Shown: positions 45,913 through 57,832, counted from the first letter of the stretch. The stretch is DNA of 64,000 bases from Pseudoneurospora amorphoporcata (GCA_033297205.1 MU859091.1:124001-188000), one strand, 5' to 3'. Program-made: numbers and translations. The notes: a model not told the origin generated them from the letters alone.

Positions 45913-48590
45913 GATTGCTATTTCCTACGACCCTCTCGTCGACCCCAAGCTACACGTAACTAAGACAGAGAGGGGAGGAAATTGTAGAAAGGAAAGAAGG
46001 TTGGGAAGTTACTGCCAGCGATTTTTTGGGGGGGGGGGGAAGGCGTGGCAGTAAGGCCAGCTGAGCGCAGTGATGCAGTAGGTGAACGGTACAAACCCAG
46101 CACAGACTTGTAACTCCAACGTGCTATGTCTAGACGACACAATTACCTGATCTCCTGTAGCAATTCCAACGTTGTTCAAAGCGGGGAAAACGAAGCCTTT
46201 GACGCAGAGAACGGGGGAAGAGGAAACAATGAAACATTCAGATGAAAGAGACTCGAAGAGGCAGAAGAGCGACAGATAACCTTTTTAAGGTTCCCAGCCG
46301 CGAGACCAAGACGCGGGGAGGTCTTGGAGGTAGGCACTCGTTTGCTCCGGCAACCAAGTCCAAGCACCAACCCCGGTAGACCTGTGCAGCTTGCTGGAGC
46401 TACCTACCTTACCTACCCCCAGCCCAGCAGTCCCATCGACCCCCTTCGCGGCTACGAGGCAGTGTTGGAGCAGCTCCGTACAGTGGCCCAATGTCCAATT
46501 GGATGATACCCGTCCCAAAAAGGAGCCAGAACGGGGTTTCCTCAGGGGCCAAGAAATTCGGGTGACACGTGCGAAACGTTGTGAGAGAACCAATGGGAAG
46601 AAGAGCCAGCGCGGCCAGCGAGGCTCACCGTCGGCGCTAGGTTCGGACCATGTTCTGGAAACGGGAAGAGAAATGACCAGGGGAGGGACTAGAGGGGCAC
46701 ACACTGCACGCAGCACCTCATCGACTGCCTGAAATGGCAAAAAAGAAGGGTCAACAAGCAGGCAGGGCAGCTCTAGCGCACCTCGCTGCCGCTGGATACG
46801 CCAACAAGTGGAAAGGTGTGAACCCTGGCTGCGTGGTGACTCGGGATCGTGGTGATGGGGGAATGGTGCCCGGTGGAGCAATGGGCTTCAGAAGGACGAG
46901 ACTCGGCGCCTTCAGGTGTTTGGGTAGGTTTGTGGCTTTCGATACGGAGACGGAAGGTGGGTGCGGGGTTTTGGTTGGAAGCTTGGCGCCGCACCTGCGT
47001 TGACTTCACGTTGGTCCGCCAAAAGAGCAGAAAGGACTGCGTTGAACGAGAGGGGAAATGCACAGCATCGAGGTACCAGGCCACGTACCTGACGGCTGGG
47101 CTGCAGACACAAACCGCAAACACATGATGCGTGGCCGACACCAGCTTGACTTCATATCTGTGTGCTGCTTGTCTGGGAATGCATGTCTTAGTTTGAGTCC
47201 GGGAAACTTGTTTGGAAACAGGGAGATAAGATAGCCATCCTGCCATTGAGGTAACCTGGAAGTTGCACAATGGCCATTGGCAACCCCGACTTGCGCCGGC
47301 CGGTATTGACCCACGAGGTCGGATACATACGGATAGCATCCACCATGGAATGCCACCGAGCCATCGAAGCTCCTCAACTTCATCATCGTATGGGGTCGTC
47401 GTCGTCGTCGTCGTAATGTTGGAGCCGGGCCTGAGTGCGTCATGGGCCATGGCCGGGAGCCGCTGTTACAGCCGTCTTGCTCAATAGGTACTTACATAGC
47501 CTTGAAGTCCGCCCTGTTGCCTGTTCCATGGCATAATTTATAATGATGCGATTCTTGTTGTAAACTGGAAAAGAAGGTCGCGTTCCTCAATCTTGGTATC
47601 GGAAAACGGCACATGGCCGGGTTTTCGGACCATCTAAGTCTTGTACCTGCAGTTGATCGCCCATAATAGCCAAGGAAGCGCCTCTTCGAATCCTGTGGAC
47701 GCAGGAGTTGATGAAAGGAAAGCCGGGCACACCAACACCCTCACCTTCACGGCTGGCATCGTGATGATTGCCCCTCATCTGAATTTCGCCTCGATCCTTT
47801 GCTTCTTCTCGCAGTATCCAGCTTCACACTCAAGGACCTAGTGAGGTCCACATAAATCCAAAACATCTCAGCGGTAATGGAAGAATCAGGGCTCGGTCAA
47901 GCGGAGTTGGAGACGTTGGCTGAGGTTGGGTACATGGTGTACACAGTAGCTCGGAGTATATGAAACACCAGGTCCACAGAAACTACCACCTATGGAGTTT
48001 TGCTCGCTATAGAATTCTCGGCGGCTGACCGACAGTCGGTATAGGGAAATGAGAATATTCTTCACTGCCCTCCATGGCAACAAAGAGAGCAGTTCAATGC
48101 CATCAATATTTTGACTTTGGATCACGAAGCATGATGCTGAGGTAACGCTGGTATCTAGTTGTGTCAGCAGACACCCCAACCGACTGCACCCTCCCGAACC
48201 TCGGTGAACATTGCCTTTATCTTGCGGGAGGTTCTGATCTGATTGCACCATTCTGGTGTCGGGTTGTTGGGTGGCGGTGTTATTCAGACCGTGTGCCCAC
48301 CTGCCGAATCGGTCAGGGTGGTTGGGAAGCTTCACGTGGCTGTGCGTTAGCGTGCCCCAGTCACGCACCCCAAGCCACACTTTGTGACAGCTTAGAGTCT
48401 CGGCATTCGCGGCAGGCGCATCGATAAGCATTGCCTGCCGGAGCCGGCGGGCACCCTGACGGCCAACTCTCGGCGCTATGATAACCACCTGCAGAAAGAC
48501 GACACCGACATTACAGTTGCATAGTACATTAGTTACATTTGAAGACATATACATCAAACCAACATACATACACATCAGGAACCCTTCGTG
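45913..48590. other. 2.7 kb intergenic region between divergent genes, no supported gene
   Basis: Should contain promoters for the minus-strand low-complexity gene and the plus-strand phosphoesterase. It has a G12 run near 46027, TACC motifs (46402-46420) and a (GTC)n tract at about 47397-47414. Long minus-strand frames (47450-46773, 48575-47886) were considered: no motif, no homologous domain and heavy use of rare codons, so they are not called. Confidence 0.5.
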
Positions 48591-50489
48591 ATGGCTGTAA
48601 AGGCCTCAATCCTCGTCGCCAGTGCCATCGCGACACTGGCACGGGCTGCGCAGCCCGGAGCTGCTTCTCCCATCGCCGCGCCCATGCGAGACCTCGTCTG
48701 GGGCAAGCTCAACTTCCTCCACACAACAGATACCCACGGCTGGCACGGCGGACATCTGCAAGAAGCACAGTATTCAGCTGACTGGGGCGACTATATATCC
48801 TTTGCTGAGCATCTTCGAAAAGAAGCTGACGAGCAAGGCGTTGATCTACTCCTTGTCGACACTGGCGATCGCGTCGAAGGCAACGGACTATACGATGCCT
48901 CGGATCCTAAGGGGAAATACTACTTTGACATATACCGCGAGCAGGACGTCGACATAATATGCACAGGAAACCATGAGCTGTACCATGCCTCGACTGCCGA
49001 TGGAGAACACCTGCGGACCGTCCCGAACTTCCAGGAGAAGTACATTGCGTCCAACCTGGACTACATCGACCCTAAGACGGGACTGCAGATCCCCATGGCG
49101 CAGCGGTACCGCAAGTTCCAGACCAAAAACCAGAACCTGACCATTGTCGCCATGGGTTTTCTTTTCGACTTTACCGGAAATGCCAATAACACGGTGGTGC
49201 AGCCCGTGAGGGAGACCATCAAGGAGCAATGGTTCCAGGACGCCATCAGGGAGAATCCCGATGTGTTTGTGGTGATCGGCCACGTCGGCGTAAAGATGCC
49301 CGAGTTCAAGGAGATCTTCACGGCCATCCGTAAACAGAATTGGTTCACGCCCATCCTGTTCTTTGGCGGCCATGTGCACGTGCGTGACGCGACGGCCTAT
49401 GACTCCAAGTCGTTTGCTATCGCCAGCGGTCGTTACTTTGAGACGATCGGCTGGATGTCGGTGGATGGTGATCTGAAGCGGACAACAAAGGACGTCGTCG
49501 CTGCTGCTGCCATCGACGCCCCGCCCTCGGCTGAGGTTGCGGGTCTCTCGTTCCACCGTAGGTACATCGACAATAACCTACTGGGTCTCTACTACCACAC
49601 CGGGTCGGACGAATCCACGTTCCCTACCGACCACGGACGAAACGTGTCGCAAATGATCGCCCAGGCCCGCAAGGATCTCGATCTGGATTACACGTTCGGT
49701 TGTGCGCCGAAGGACCTATGGATGACGAGGGCGCCCTATCCCTCCGAGGACAGCATCTACACGTGGCTCGAGAAGGAGGTTCTTCCGGATATCGCCATCA
49801 ACGACGACCGGAGGGATGTCCCTCGTCTGGTGATCATGAACACTGGTGCCATCCGGTTCGATATCTTCAAGGGCAAGTTCACAAGAGATACCACGTATAT
49901 CATCTCGCCCTTCCTCAGCGTCCTCCATTACATCCCGGACGTCCCTTACGAGGTTGCCAGTAAGGTTATCGGCTTGCTCAACAACGCCGGGAGGATTATG
50001 GAGGAGGCTGGGGTCATGGAGGACCATGCTCCTATGGACCCCCGATTTATGGCCATTCCCGAGCAGTTCGCCATCAAAGAGGACATTATCCACGAGAAGC
50101 CAATGCCGTCTTTCCAGAGTGACAGTGTTGTGGACGGGCAAAAGCCCTTGTCAGGTGATGGCGGCTCTAAGAAGAAGCCCGTGCTGATCGAAGGCTATAC
50201 GACAAGGGACGATATTGGTGGTGACGGCGATGATGCTGTCCATTCTGCCATCGACTTTTATGTCGTGCCTAACTGTATCCAGGCCGAGGTTGGGTTCTCA
50301 CCCAAGGAGGATGACGAGAAGCCTGAAAAGGTTGATCTCGTTTTCTTTGACTTTATCCAGCCATGGGTCATGGTTGCGCTGAAGATATCTGGGGGTGACT
50401 TTACTAATGATGATGTCAAGAGCTATGTCGATGGGACTTTTACGGAGTTGATGGCGGGCTGGATCAAGGAGAACTGGCCTCTCTGCTGA
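48591..50489 (+). CDS. Secreted or vacuolar 5'-nucleotidase-like metallophosphoesterase
   Basis: A calcineurin-like phosphoesterase of the fungal YHR202W-type family, a relative of 5'-nucleotidases. It is an intronless 632-residue ORF. A signal peptide (MAVKASILVASAIATLARA) argues for entry into the secretory path. Binuclear metal ligands are visible in order: DTH in HTTDTHGW (Asp47/His49), GD in VDTGDRVEG (Asp93), GNHE in CTGNHELY (Asn127/His128), GHVG in VVIGHVGVKMPE, and GGHVHVRD, completing the five-block phosphoesterase signature. A C-terminal nucleotidase-like domain follows (RLVIMNTGAIRFDIFKG; FLSVLHYIPDVPYEVA). ATG 48591 is chosen; the preceding GTG is not a start. The natural substrate is unknown, and vacuolar localisation is inferred from the yeast relative. 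Confidence 0.9.
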   Translation: MAVKASILVASAIATLARAAQPGAASPIAAPMRDLVWGKLNFLHTTDTHGWHGGHLQEAQYSADWGDYISFAEHLRKEADEQGVDLLLVDTGDRVEGNGLYDASDPKGKYYFDIYREQDVDIICTGNHELYHASTADGEHLRTVPNFQEKYIASNLDYIDPKTGLQIPMAQRYRKFQTKNQNLTIVAMGFLFDFTGNANNTVVQPVRETIKEQWFQDAIRENPDVFVVIGHVGVKMPEFKEIFTAIRKQNWFTPILFFGGHVHVRDATAYDSKSFAIASGRYFETIGWMSVDGDLKRTTKDVVAAAAIDAPPSAEVAGLSFHRRYIDNNLLGLYYHTGSDESTFPTDHGRNVSQMIAQARKDLDLDYTFGCAPKDLWMTRAPYPSEDSIYTWLEKEVLPDIAINDDRRDVPRLVIMNTGAIRFDIFKGKFTRDTTYIISPFLSVLHYIPDVPYEVASKVIGLLNNAGRIMEEAGVMEDHAPMDPRFMAIPEQFAIKEDIIHEKPMPSFQSDSVVDGQKPLSGDGGSKKKPVLIEGYTTRDDIGGDGDDAVHSAIDFYVVPNCIQAEVGFSPKEDDEKPEKVDLVFFDFIQPWVMVALKISGGDFTNDDVKSYVDGTFTELMAGWIKENWPLC

Positions 50490-50909
50490 TTGTTAGGGAC
50501 AGCAGCAGTGTTGTTCATAGGCTTACGTATTTGGTACGCTTTGGGTACAGCGATATGGTACGGTGCTGGGGCTCGGTATAACGGCACGGGATATGTAACT
50601 GGGGCGTTTATTTGTTAATGATGAGACTGGATCAAGGCATTTGTATAAATTATGAACAGGGAATTAATGTTCGAATGCACATAGCATAGCAAGTCGTGTG
50701 AGGAACAGGAATATCATCAACACTTAAGCTGAACCTGATTATCGACCTCGCCAAAGCATTACGTATCCCATTGATTTGCGCCCAAACGCCGAGCCGTATC
50801 CCTGTAAATGCTACAAAAACGAACCATCAGGATATCCGTGCAACAGACATACCCTCTTTTCACCTTATTCCAAGCACTCAACTGCAACCCGTCCCAGTCA
50901 CAGCCTAGG
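50490..50909. other. Convergent 3' intergenic region (phosphoesterase / isy1)
   Basis: About 420 bp between convergent stop codons. AT-rich near 50640-50680 with TATAAATTATGAA-like sequence; presumably both transcript ends. No gene. Confidence 0.6.
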
Positions 50910-51740
50910 CTATAACTGATCCAACAGCCTTCTCCTCCTCCTATCAATAAGCTCTTGCTGCACCTCCTCCATCGTAGGCAGCTCCCAACTCTGCCCATCA
51001 CCCGTATCACCCGGCAATGGTTCCCACCCCGGAGGCGGCTCCAACCCCGCCGCCGCCTTCGCCAGGTTCTCCAACGCCTGCCTCTCCCTCGCCGCCTCAT
51101 ACGCCAATAACTTCTCGTCCTCCTCACCCGGCGCATACCCGTAATACGCCGCATCCACCTGTTTCCTCAAATCGTCTCTCGTCTCCAACGGCTTCTCATC
51201 ATCCTGCTTCGCCCTCATCGCTGCCTCAAACAATTCTTTAACACCCGGCAACTCCCTCGCCCTGCCAAAATACTTATACCCCCTCCCTCCACCGGGTATC
51301 TCTCTTCCAGCCTCGTCGTACACCTTCCCGCCGCTCCGCATGTAGTTCGGCCCGCCCAAGTTGCGGATCTGCACCTCCCACATGTGTTTCTCCCGCATGA
51401 GCTTGTTGATCTCATCGTTGAGGTCGCGGATCTGGTAGTCGGACAAGGCCGGGTCTTGGATGCGAGACACCTTGCGAGAGATTTCTTTCAGGACTTGGCC
51501 CCGCCATTTTTCGCATGCGGGAATGCTGTCTTGCTCGGTGATGGAGCGCGGGCGTCGGGTGCGGCCCGCATCGATGATGCCTAGGTCTGCGGCTTGCGCT
51601 TCGCGGAAGCGGAAGAGCATCGACTGGGCTTTTTCGGAGTTACGCGCCTGGGTTGAAGGGTCATCGTTAGTAAGGAGATCATTGTGTGATTTAAACGGTG
51701 GTGAATTGAAGGTGTGGAAGGTTGGGCGAAGACGTACCAT
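50910..51740 (-). CDS. isy1: Spliceosome factor Isy1
   Basis: Isy1 is a component of the Prp19-associated (NTC) complex that stabilises the catalytic spliceosome during the first step. Exons on the minus strand are 51740-51738 and 51647-50910. The intron 51737-51648 has a GTACGT donor, a CTTACTAAC branch and an ACCCAG acceptor. The first coding exon is just the ATG, and splicing yields MARNSEKAQSMLFRFREAQA, the textbook Isy1 N-terminus. The unspliced frame would wrongly begin MVRLRPTFH. The protein is 246 residues: N-terminal Isy1 domain (LKEISRKVSRIQDPALSDYQ; RDLNDEINKLMREKHMWE; IRNLGGPNY), GRGYKYFGRARELPGVKELF, and a C-terminal acidic/basic tail ending RRRRLLDQL. It is a spliceosome gene whose own start codon depends on splicing. 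Confidence 0.96.
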   Translation of the reverse strand: MVRLRPTFHTFNSPPFKSHNDLLTNDDPSTQARNSEKAQSMLFRFREAQAADLGIIDAGRTRRPRSITEQDSIPACEKWRGQVLKEISRKVSRIQDPALSDYQIRDLNDEINKLMREKHMWEVQIRNLGGPNYMRSGGKVYDEAGREIPGGGRGYKYFGRARELPGVKELFEAAMRAKQDDEKPLETRDDLRKQVDAAYYGYAPGEEDEKLLAYEAARERQALENLAKAAAGLEPPPGWEPLPGDTGDGQSWELPTMEEVQQELIDRRRRRLLDQL

Positions 51741-53256
51741 TTTGGATGGTGATTATGGGTTGCGCTAGAGAAATTGGTTGTTGGAAGGCCCTGCGATTGG
51801 TAACCTAGACTTGCTCTTGGAACAAAACAAGTAGGATCGGCTGGTAATTGAGGATGGAGGGCACGGTGGAAAGTTAATATGACCAGCCGTGAGCTGTAAC
51901 GCGTTGTCGGAAATTCAAAGATGATGTACTGATGTACTGGTACAAAAGGCTGCTGCAAGGCTACGATGCCTCGTTTGCTTGGTGGTGTGGCGCTCGCAGC
52001 GTTTCTGCGATTGTGGCCCGAGCTCCGCCGCAGATGATCATAGGGCGGTCGCCGCAACTCGAACGCGTCTTGAATTTCAACCTCCATCATCCAACAACCG
52101 CGGTCTCACGTCCGAAACAACATCAATTTTCAAGCAGCCTCGGATTGTCGTCCTGCCCTCCATCTTACCGCAGTATGTGCGCGGCTCTGGGAGTCAGCTT
52201 CGACGAGGCTTTGGTCTGGCTCTCATTCAGCTGGGGAGCTCCTTCCACGTCTGGCGATGCGGCGATGCGGCGATGCGCGAGGATGGCACCTCGCTCTTTT
52301 CTGATTGAGCATCAAACCGGTGATAATGCGAACAAAGCGAGCCAACATTTTTATCACAATACTACTTTTCAACTCCGTCAATTCTTCAACCCTTCCTTTC
52401 TGCAACATCAATTCACCAGCACCTGGCACTCTTCGCCAAACTCCCGTCGCATCTACCCCTCCACACGTCACATTTCGAGTTACCGCGAACTCATCCACCA
52501 CTTCCTGGTTACCATCACCACTTCCTTTATCTACTCCCGTGGTCCTGCAGTGAAGAAGACCATCACAATCCAGGGTGTCTTGATTCCACCGATAGGGGCA
52601 TCTTCCCTCTTCGAAGAGTCGACGAACCATCTGGCAGAAGATGAAAGCCCAACAAGAACGGATATCTGAGCAGACCTCGACAACACCTCCTATCTCTCAT
52701 CTCCTCATCTTCCCCACTTCATCAACACTTTTACGTTCTTTCCTCCACTCCCCTCCCCATCATTTCACAATCACCACCATCTGGACGAGTGCACATCTGG
52801 TCTTGTGGCGTCGACCCGGTCTGGCTGTCGCTTCAACAGTCTCCCCAGCACAAACGTCTCACAGCCAGCCTTATAAATCGCCGACTCCTACCTATGGGGT
52901 GGTTTTTGACCGAAAGTTGTTAAGAACCCCTTACTCCATGGAAGGACCGGGGCTTGGTTGCCGCAAGGCTTGATGTCATGTCTTGATGAGCAGACCTGTT
53001 CGCGCCTGACCCCAAAGAAAGGAGACCGGCGCGCAGGTATGCTCTCAGATTATGGGCATCATGTGAGATCCGTTCTGCTAGCTGTTGAGGTAGTCAGTCT
53101 GGTCAGGGTCTAGAGCGGCAGGTCCAGATCGCAGGCGTCCGGATGAAGAACAAGTGTTAGAAGGACAGGCATTCCACCACACCTTGGAAAGTTTGGCTGA
53201 ACGCACCACGTACCGAGCCCTACTGTTGCAAACACGATCGATGTCTGGATGGGTCA

Positions 53257-53354
53257 CGGGTTACCCCCAACGACGCTCTCACGGGATTACCCTGACCGAG
53301 ATGGGGTTACCTTTAGCGAGACTCTGACGGGTTTACCCCTAACCGAAACTCTCG
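53257..53354. repeat. Degenerate ~25-bp tandem repeat with GGGTTACCC-like cores
   Basis: Four imperfect units: 53257-53281 (CGGGTTACCCCCAACGACGC), 53282-53303 (CGGGATTACCCTGACCGAGA), 53304-53327 (GGGTTACCTTTAGCGAGACT) and 53328-53354 (CGGGTTTACCCCTAACCGAA). Each begins GGGwTTACC and most end in GA(A/C)(G/A)CTCT-type sequence. Intergenic; no ORF tracks the period. Confidence 0.75.
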
Positions 53355-54685
53355 CCTTATCCAGGAAGAGATCGTGTTCAATTGCTGGGGTGAGGCAGAA
53401 GAGGTCTGATGTGCTATGCATATATTCTCCTTCGCGCGAGGTACGTCTCCCAGCTACACCATAGTTGTGGGCGGATAGTGTCCTGGCTTTCGTCCCTTCC
53501 CTTCACCTTCATGTTTCCCTCTGTCTCCATTCCCCGGGTTTCTGTCCACAGCCCGCAATGACGATAACACCAAAACCAGAGGTGCGCCGACGCAGAAGGG
53601 GTGCTTTGCTTCTCTCGCTTTCTGGCTGTTTACAGACGTGAAGGCTTGTGGGAGACAGACGCCTCTTATGCGTCTAGAGCAGCACTGATGACGGATAAAT
53701 GTAGTTTTCAATCGGAGGGGGTTTCCGGGCAGAGCTCACTACTCTGCCTGGGGCCTTGGAGTGAAATAGGGAGAGCCCTACACTTTTCCTTTATTTCTTC
53801 CCACACACTGTTTTCTTTGACAATGACAAGTGAACACGGAGCCCGGTGATGACCGAATTCCAAAAAGCCAAATTTGCAGGCAGCAGAGCTATAGGTCTAA
53901 AACAACCTTTCTATCACTGAGAGGAGATTTGGCTCGTGTTGTCAGTGAGAACTTAAGAGAGCTAATCTGAGGGTCCCCCATGTTCATTGTCATTTGTCAT
54001 TCCCCTTCACTCGTTTTCATTTACTCCCCCAATCTTCTTCTGGTCACTGTCTCCGATAAAAAGCGTGTAGCTCTCGCTGATTGTCGCTGTACTAACCCTT
54101 CCTGTATACACATGTTCATCGCTAGGAAAATATGCGGTCGCGGATGGAACGCAAGATAGTCTCAACAGAGGGAGGAGAAATCAAAATAAATGGTATTGGC
54201 TTTTCATGATACCGCTACAATGTCGTTCGTGACGCTTGTTGCTATGTGATGAGGTGACGAACATAAGTGACGGGGACACTGTCCGTTGAGTATAGAATTA
54301 CCATGACTTCCACTATTGATAAGCTAAAAGAAACCTAGACCTGGCCAGTCCTCTGATATCTAGCTGTTCACCAGGGCCATGACTCACAGAAACCACTTAT
54401 CCACCGAGGTCTAGACCGTGATCAACCTACTCCTGACCATATACCGTAGTTTCTCTTCCCGTCATGTCCGGACCGGGTAGCCCGGGCGTCCGGGCCTGCC
54501 GTTCCGGCCCCACATCGTCATGATTCGTTTCAGATCCAACTCCCAACTTCCCAAGTCCAGTTACCGCTGCTCCATCCCCCAACATCTACTCGTGGACCTA
54601 ACAATAGCTTGATTGCCTTGCTACCTGCTAACCTGCTGACCTGCCAAGCCTGGCTCGGATTCCACCGGGACCGATGCACGGACCA

Positions 54686-54710
54686 ATGATCGATGATCGA
54701 TGATCGATGA
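54686..54710. repeat. ATGATCG heptamer repeat, three units
   Basis: Three perfect ATGATCG units followed by ATGA, containing overlapping ATCGAT palindromes. Intergenic. Confidence 0.9.
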
Positions 54711-56849
54711 CAGAGCAGCTGTTCGCAAAGGCGCCTATCCAGTCACCTACTGTGTAGTGTCGTCTAGTTGGTAAGTGGGCAGTTAATAAGAGGGTGATAC
54801 CTAGATCGTTTGGGGGCAGATGTAGGATGCTCTCGATCCATAGTGTAGGGTTCGATGGCGTGTTCAGAGGCAGAACACTTTTCTGCTGATGTTTAGAAAA
54901 GAGAATAGAGTGGGAGGGTGGTGGTGGATGGGTATGTAGACTGGGTGATGGTAGCTTGAGGAGATAAATACACAGAACTATGGACGCAAGGGCAAGATGG
55001 TAATGTTCGACCAACAATGTCACAGATTGCAGAATAAAGGTGACAGAGGTAGGTTTGTCACCACACCACAAACACTCCCTCTTCAGCCTTCCCATCATGG
55101 AGATAAAGTGAAGTGTCTCGAGTGCCTAGACTATTCTTTGGTATCTATGTAGGTGATCTTTCAACCAAACAACCGCAAGCCGTGTTAGTAATCCACGATA
55201 CGATGGATATGTCCAAGGAGATACAATTTGCTCCTATCATCTAATTGGCCCTTCCCTTCAAGTCTGAGCCGGACTGCCTTTTTCGGTTCCATCGGCAGTA
55301 CTAGCCACCAACTCCCGTTCGGGCCATTGAGTCCGGGGACTGAATGTATAACCATTCACACAAACAGCCGGACCGGAGACACACAAAAGCTGAGGCAAGA
55401 TGGGGAACAGGCTTTGGGAATGGATTGGGTTATCATATCACATATCAAGACATCAAAATGACATGCAGACGGGTAAGGTAGCTTTGGGGCGCCATACTTG
55501 ATATGCAAGTGTAACGGTAGTATTGCAGTGTTATGAAGCAAATGAAAACTGGAGATTAAAGGTTGGGTGGGGGAGGATGGATGCGATTGGAGGTGGGGAA
55601 AACGGGGAATGGAGGACTGGGCGGACGAAGACTGGAGGATGTTGTGATACTCCAAGAGTGATAGACGAGTGGTGTTTTAGAGTTCGTAATGGTTTGGATG
55701 GCGATGTGGATGGCGATGGTCGTCGACTTCGACATGAGATGCAAGATGGATGACGCTGAGTTGGGATGATGCGAACACTGAGTAGTTGTGCGGTTGAGGA
55801 GAAAGAACATTGGTGTTGCAACTGCTTGAATGGTTGGTTAATGTTTCCTCCCATCCCGCGTTGTGGGTAAGAGGAGAAACAATTCCGCGGGCCGCAGGGA
55901 GAGGGCAGTTTGGAGTTTTTATCGTGAGACCGATCGCATGCGGCATTGCCCTATGGCTGACTCGGTCTTTATATAGGAAACAAATGGTGCGTGTCGTTGG
56001 TTGTTGTTTGTTTTGGGTTGAGCGGTTGTTTCGGGCAGCATTGCCGATGACTCCGGGCCCCTCTTAAGTTGGAGAAGGACTCGGAGGAATGAGAATGTGG
56101 CGATGCGGTTGCGTCAAGTATGACGGGCTTAGGAAGGGGAAGAAACCGAGAAGGAGATGAAAACATGTAGCAAATCCTCGAATCATGCTGATGGGACATG
56201 GCATCTGCTCAGGAGACATCCGAGGCCTGCTTCCCGTTTCCTTGTCGACTTTTGACACATGGCCTGCGAAAGAGCAGCTGTTGCTACTTTGTCCAGCCTG
56301 ATCGTCCGCGCCTTTACCCCTCCCTTTGTTTTCTAGGTGCATTCTCTTTCCTCATCCGTGCTTTCCTTTGTTTCCCAGGTAGTTATTTCTGTTACGTGGA
56401 TTGGCCATATTGGGCGCGAATGGGGTTCTAGATCTCCTGGAGGGCGGCTCGATTTTCGAAGGATGAAACGCCATTTGCTAGAGATATCTCCGATGCTTGT
56501 TATCAAGCACATGTACGTCTGTGAGGCGATGTCGTGATGCGCGGCACGTAACTTTGAGAGAAAGAGCTCCCTTCAACTTGAAACTAGTCGACTAGGTGCA
56601 TTACATGCAAGTCGACCATGTACATACTGCTCAGTATGGTGTTACCACACAATTACCTAACAGTGGATTAGTAAATCCTGTATGGAAACGACGGGAAGCG
56701 CTGCTGGCTGCTGGGTCCTGCTGGTACCGGCAGCTGTTGCTCTTACCGTTGGGCCATCATCTCCTCCTCCTCCTGCTCCTCGCCTTCCTCCTCGTCTTCT
56801 CGGAGTATGTATAATAGTCTGCTCGGTCCCCCCTTTCCTAGCTTCGACC

Positions 56850-56870
56850 TTTTTTTTTTTTTTTTTTTTT
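56850..56870. repeat. Poly(T) tract
   Basis: About 21 consecutive T within a pyrimidine-rich stretch in the gene-poor region. Simple homopolymer. Confidence 0.85.
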
Positions 56871-57436
56871 CCTAATCCTCAAGCTTCAGCTTATAGACAT
56901 CTTCATTCCTGCTTTTCCCTAGACTTTCTCAGTTGACACCACCAAACAACCTCCTCCTTCCTACTCGATCACCTCCCTCCGTTATTAGTTATTGGCTTTA
57001 CATCATAAACATCGACCTTTTCAGACCCCTCTATTGCTTTTCCACTTGATAGAATCATACAACGTTTGAACATATGCCAACCTACGAGATGGAGGGTTGC
57101 TACTGTGCAAACTATTACGTTAGTCTACTTCTTATTTAACCACGGTATCTATTTCTAGATGTTGACCCGAGTTTTCATAGAGTTCGATCCGTTGCACCAA
57201 TGCGGTGATGAGGTTCGGTGAACGATGCAAGATGTGCATGGTAGGTCGCTCTGCGGGACAAAGAAACTCGGCCAGACAAAGAGGATAGTCGAGCTAAACC
57301 TGATACCTTCCATCTCGCAGTTGCAAAAGACCGGCGCTTCACTCAGCCGTGGTCTCCTACCCGAGCATACGGACCTCTATATAGGATCCTCGTCGACGCG
57401 GAGGGCTCAAAACCGGGTCGGTTCTAGGAGTAGTTC

Positions 57437-57832
57437 TCAAAGTTCCGCGAGGTCTTCGCAGCAGTCGTTGTTAGATAGGCACTGACTGGGTGGAGGGCTT
57501 GGTACGATCGAAGAAACATAGCGACGTTTGCTGGACGAGTCGTTAAGAAACAGGGAAGAACGAACAGACAACAGAGGAACAGGATTCCGATGCCACAATA
57601 ATTGGAAAGATGATATGAAGAGGATATGGAGATGGAAGCGGGTGCATTGACAAGGAGTTGGGACTGGGTATAACAACAAGCTCGAACTGGATTGGCGGAA
57701 TGTCGGGCAACAAAAGGCAAGGCCTTTCTCGATGCAAGGCTCAACGATCTCTCCGTTCTCCCAAGTTGAGCAGTTGGGGAAGGCGTTGGGTACAAGGTCG
57801 GCGTTCTGGTTTTTAGAGTAATCGTTCTCCAT
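57437..57832 (-). CDS. Candidate Cys-containing small protein (low confidence)
   Basis: Open frame of 131 codons. The first 47 codons (MENDYSKNQNADLVPNAFPN onwards) have strongly C-biased third positions and include NCSTWENGEIVEPC and GLAFCCPTF. The last codons give QCLSNNDCCEDLAEL. C-x-CC spacing of this kind occurs in small cysteine-rich fungal proteins, but there is no signal peptide and the middle of the frame is unbiased and hydrophobic, as if an intron were present. I could not settle splice sites, and other frames are also open. The start lies only 230 bp past the stop of the upstream same-strand gene. It could equally be that gene's 3' UTR. Confidence 0.25.
   Translation of the reverse strand: MENDYSKNQNADLVPNAFPNCSTWENGEIVEPCIEKGLAFCCPTFRQSSSSLLLYPVPTPCQCTRFHLHILFISSFQLLWHRNPVPLLSVRSSLFLNDSSSKRRYVSSIVPSPPPSQCLSNNDCCEDLAEL

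Noticed and set aside
46773..47450. 225-codon minus-strand open frame between the low-complexity gene and the phosphoesterase
   Set aside because: No domain, signal peptide or splice partner; its Thr run comes from a GTC/GAC microsatellite and codon use is unbiased.
47886..48575. 229-codon minus-strand frame upstream of the phosphoesterase
   Set aside because: Antisense to the presumed promoter, no recognisable motif, unbiased codons and a plain composition-driven length.
51581..52090. 169-codon minus-strand frame overlapping the isy1 start
   Set aside because: Out of frame with Isy1 and crosses its intron; explained by leader and intron sequence.
52641..52970. 110-codon plus-strand frame starting MKAQQERISEQTS
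   Set aside because: Ser/Thr/Pro-rich from CT/CA-rich DNA; no domain, no splice partner, unbiased codons.
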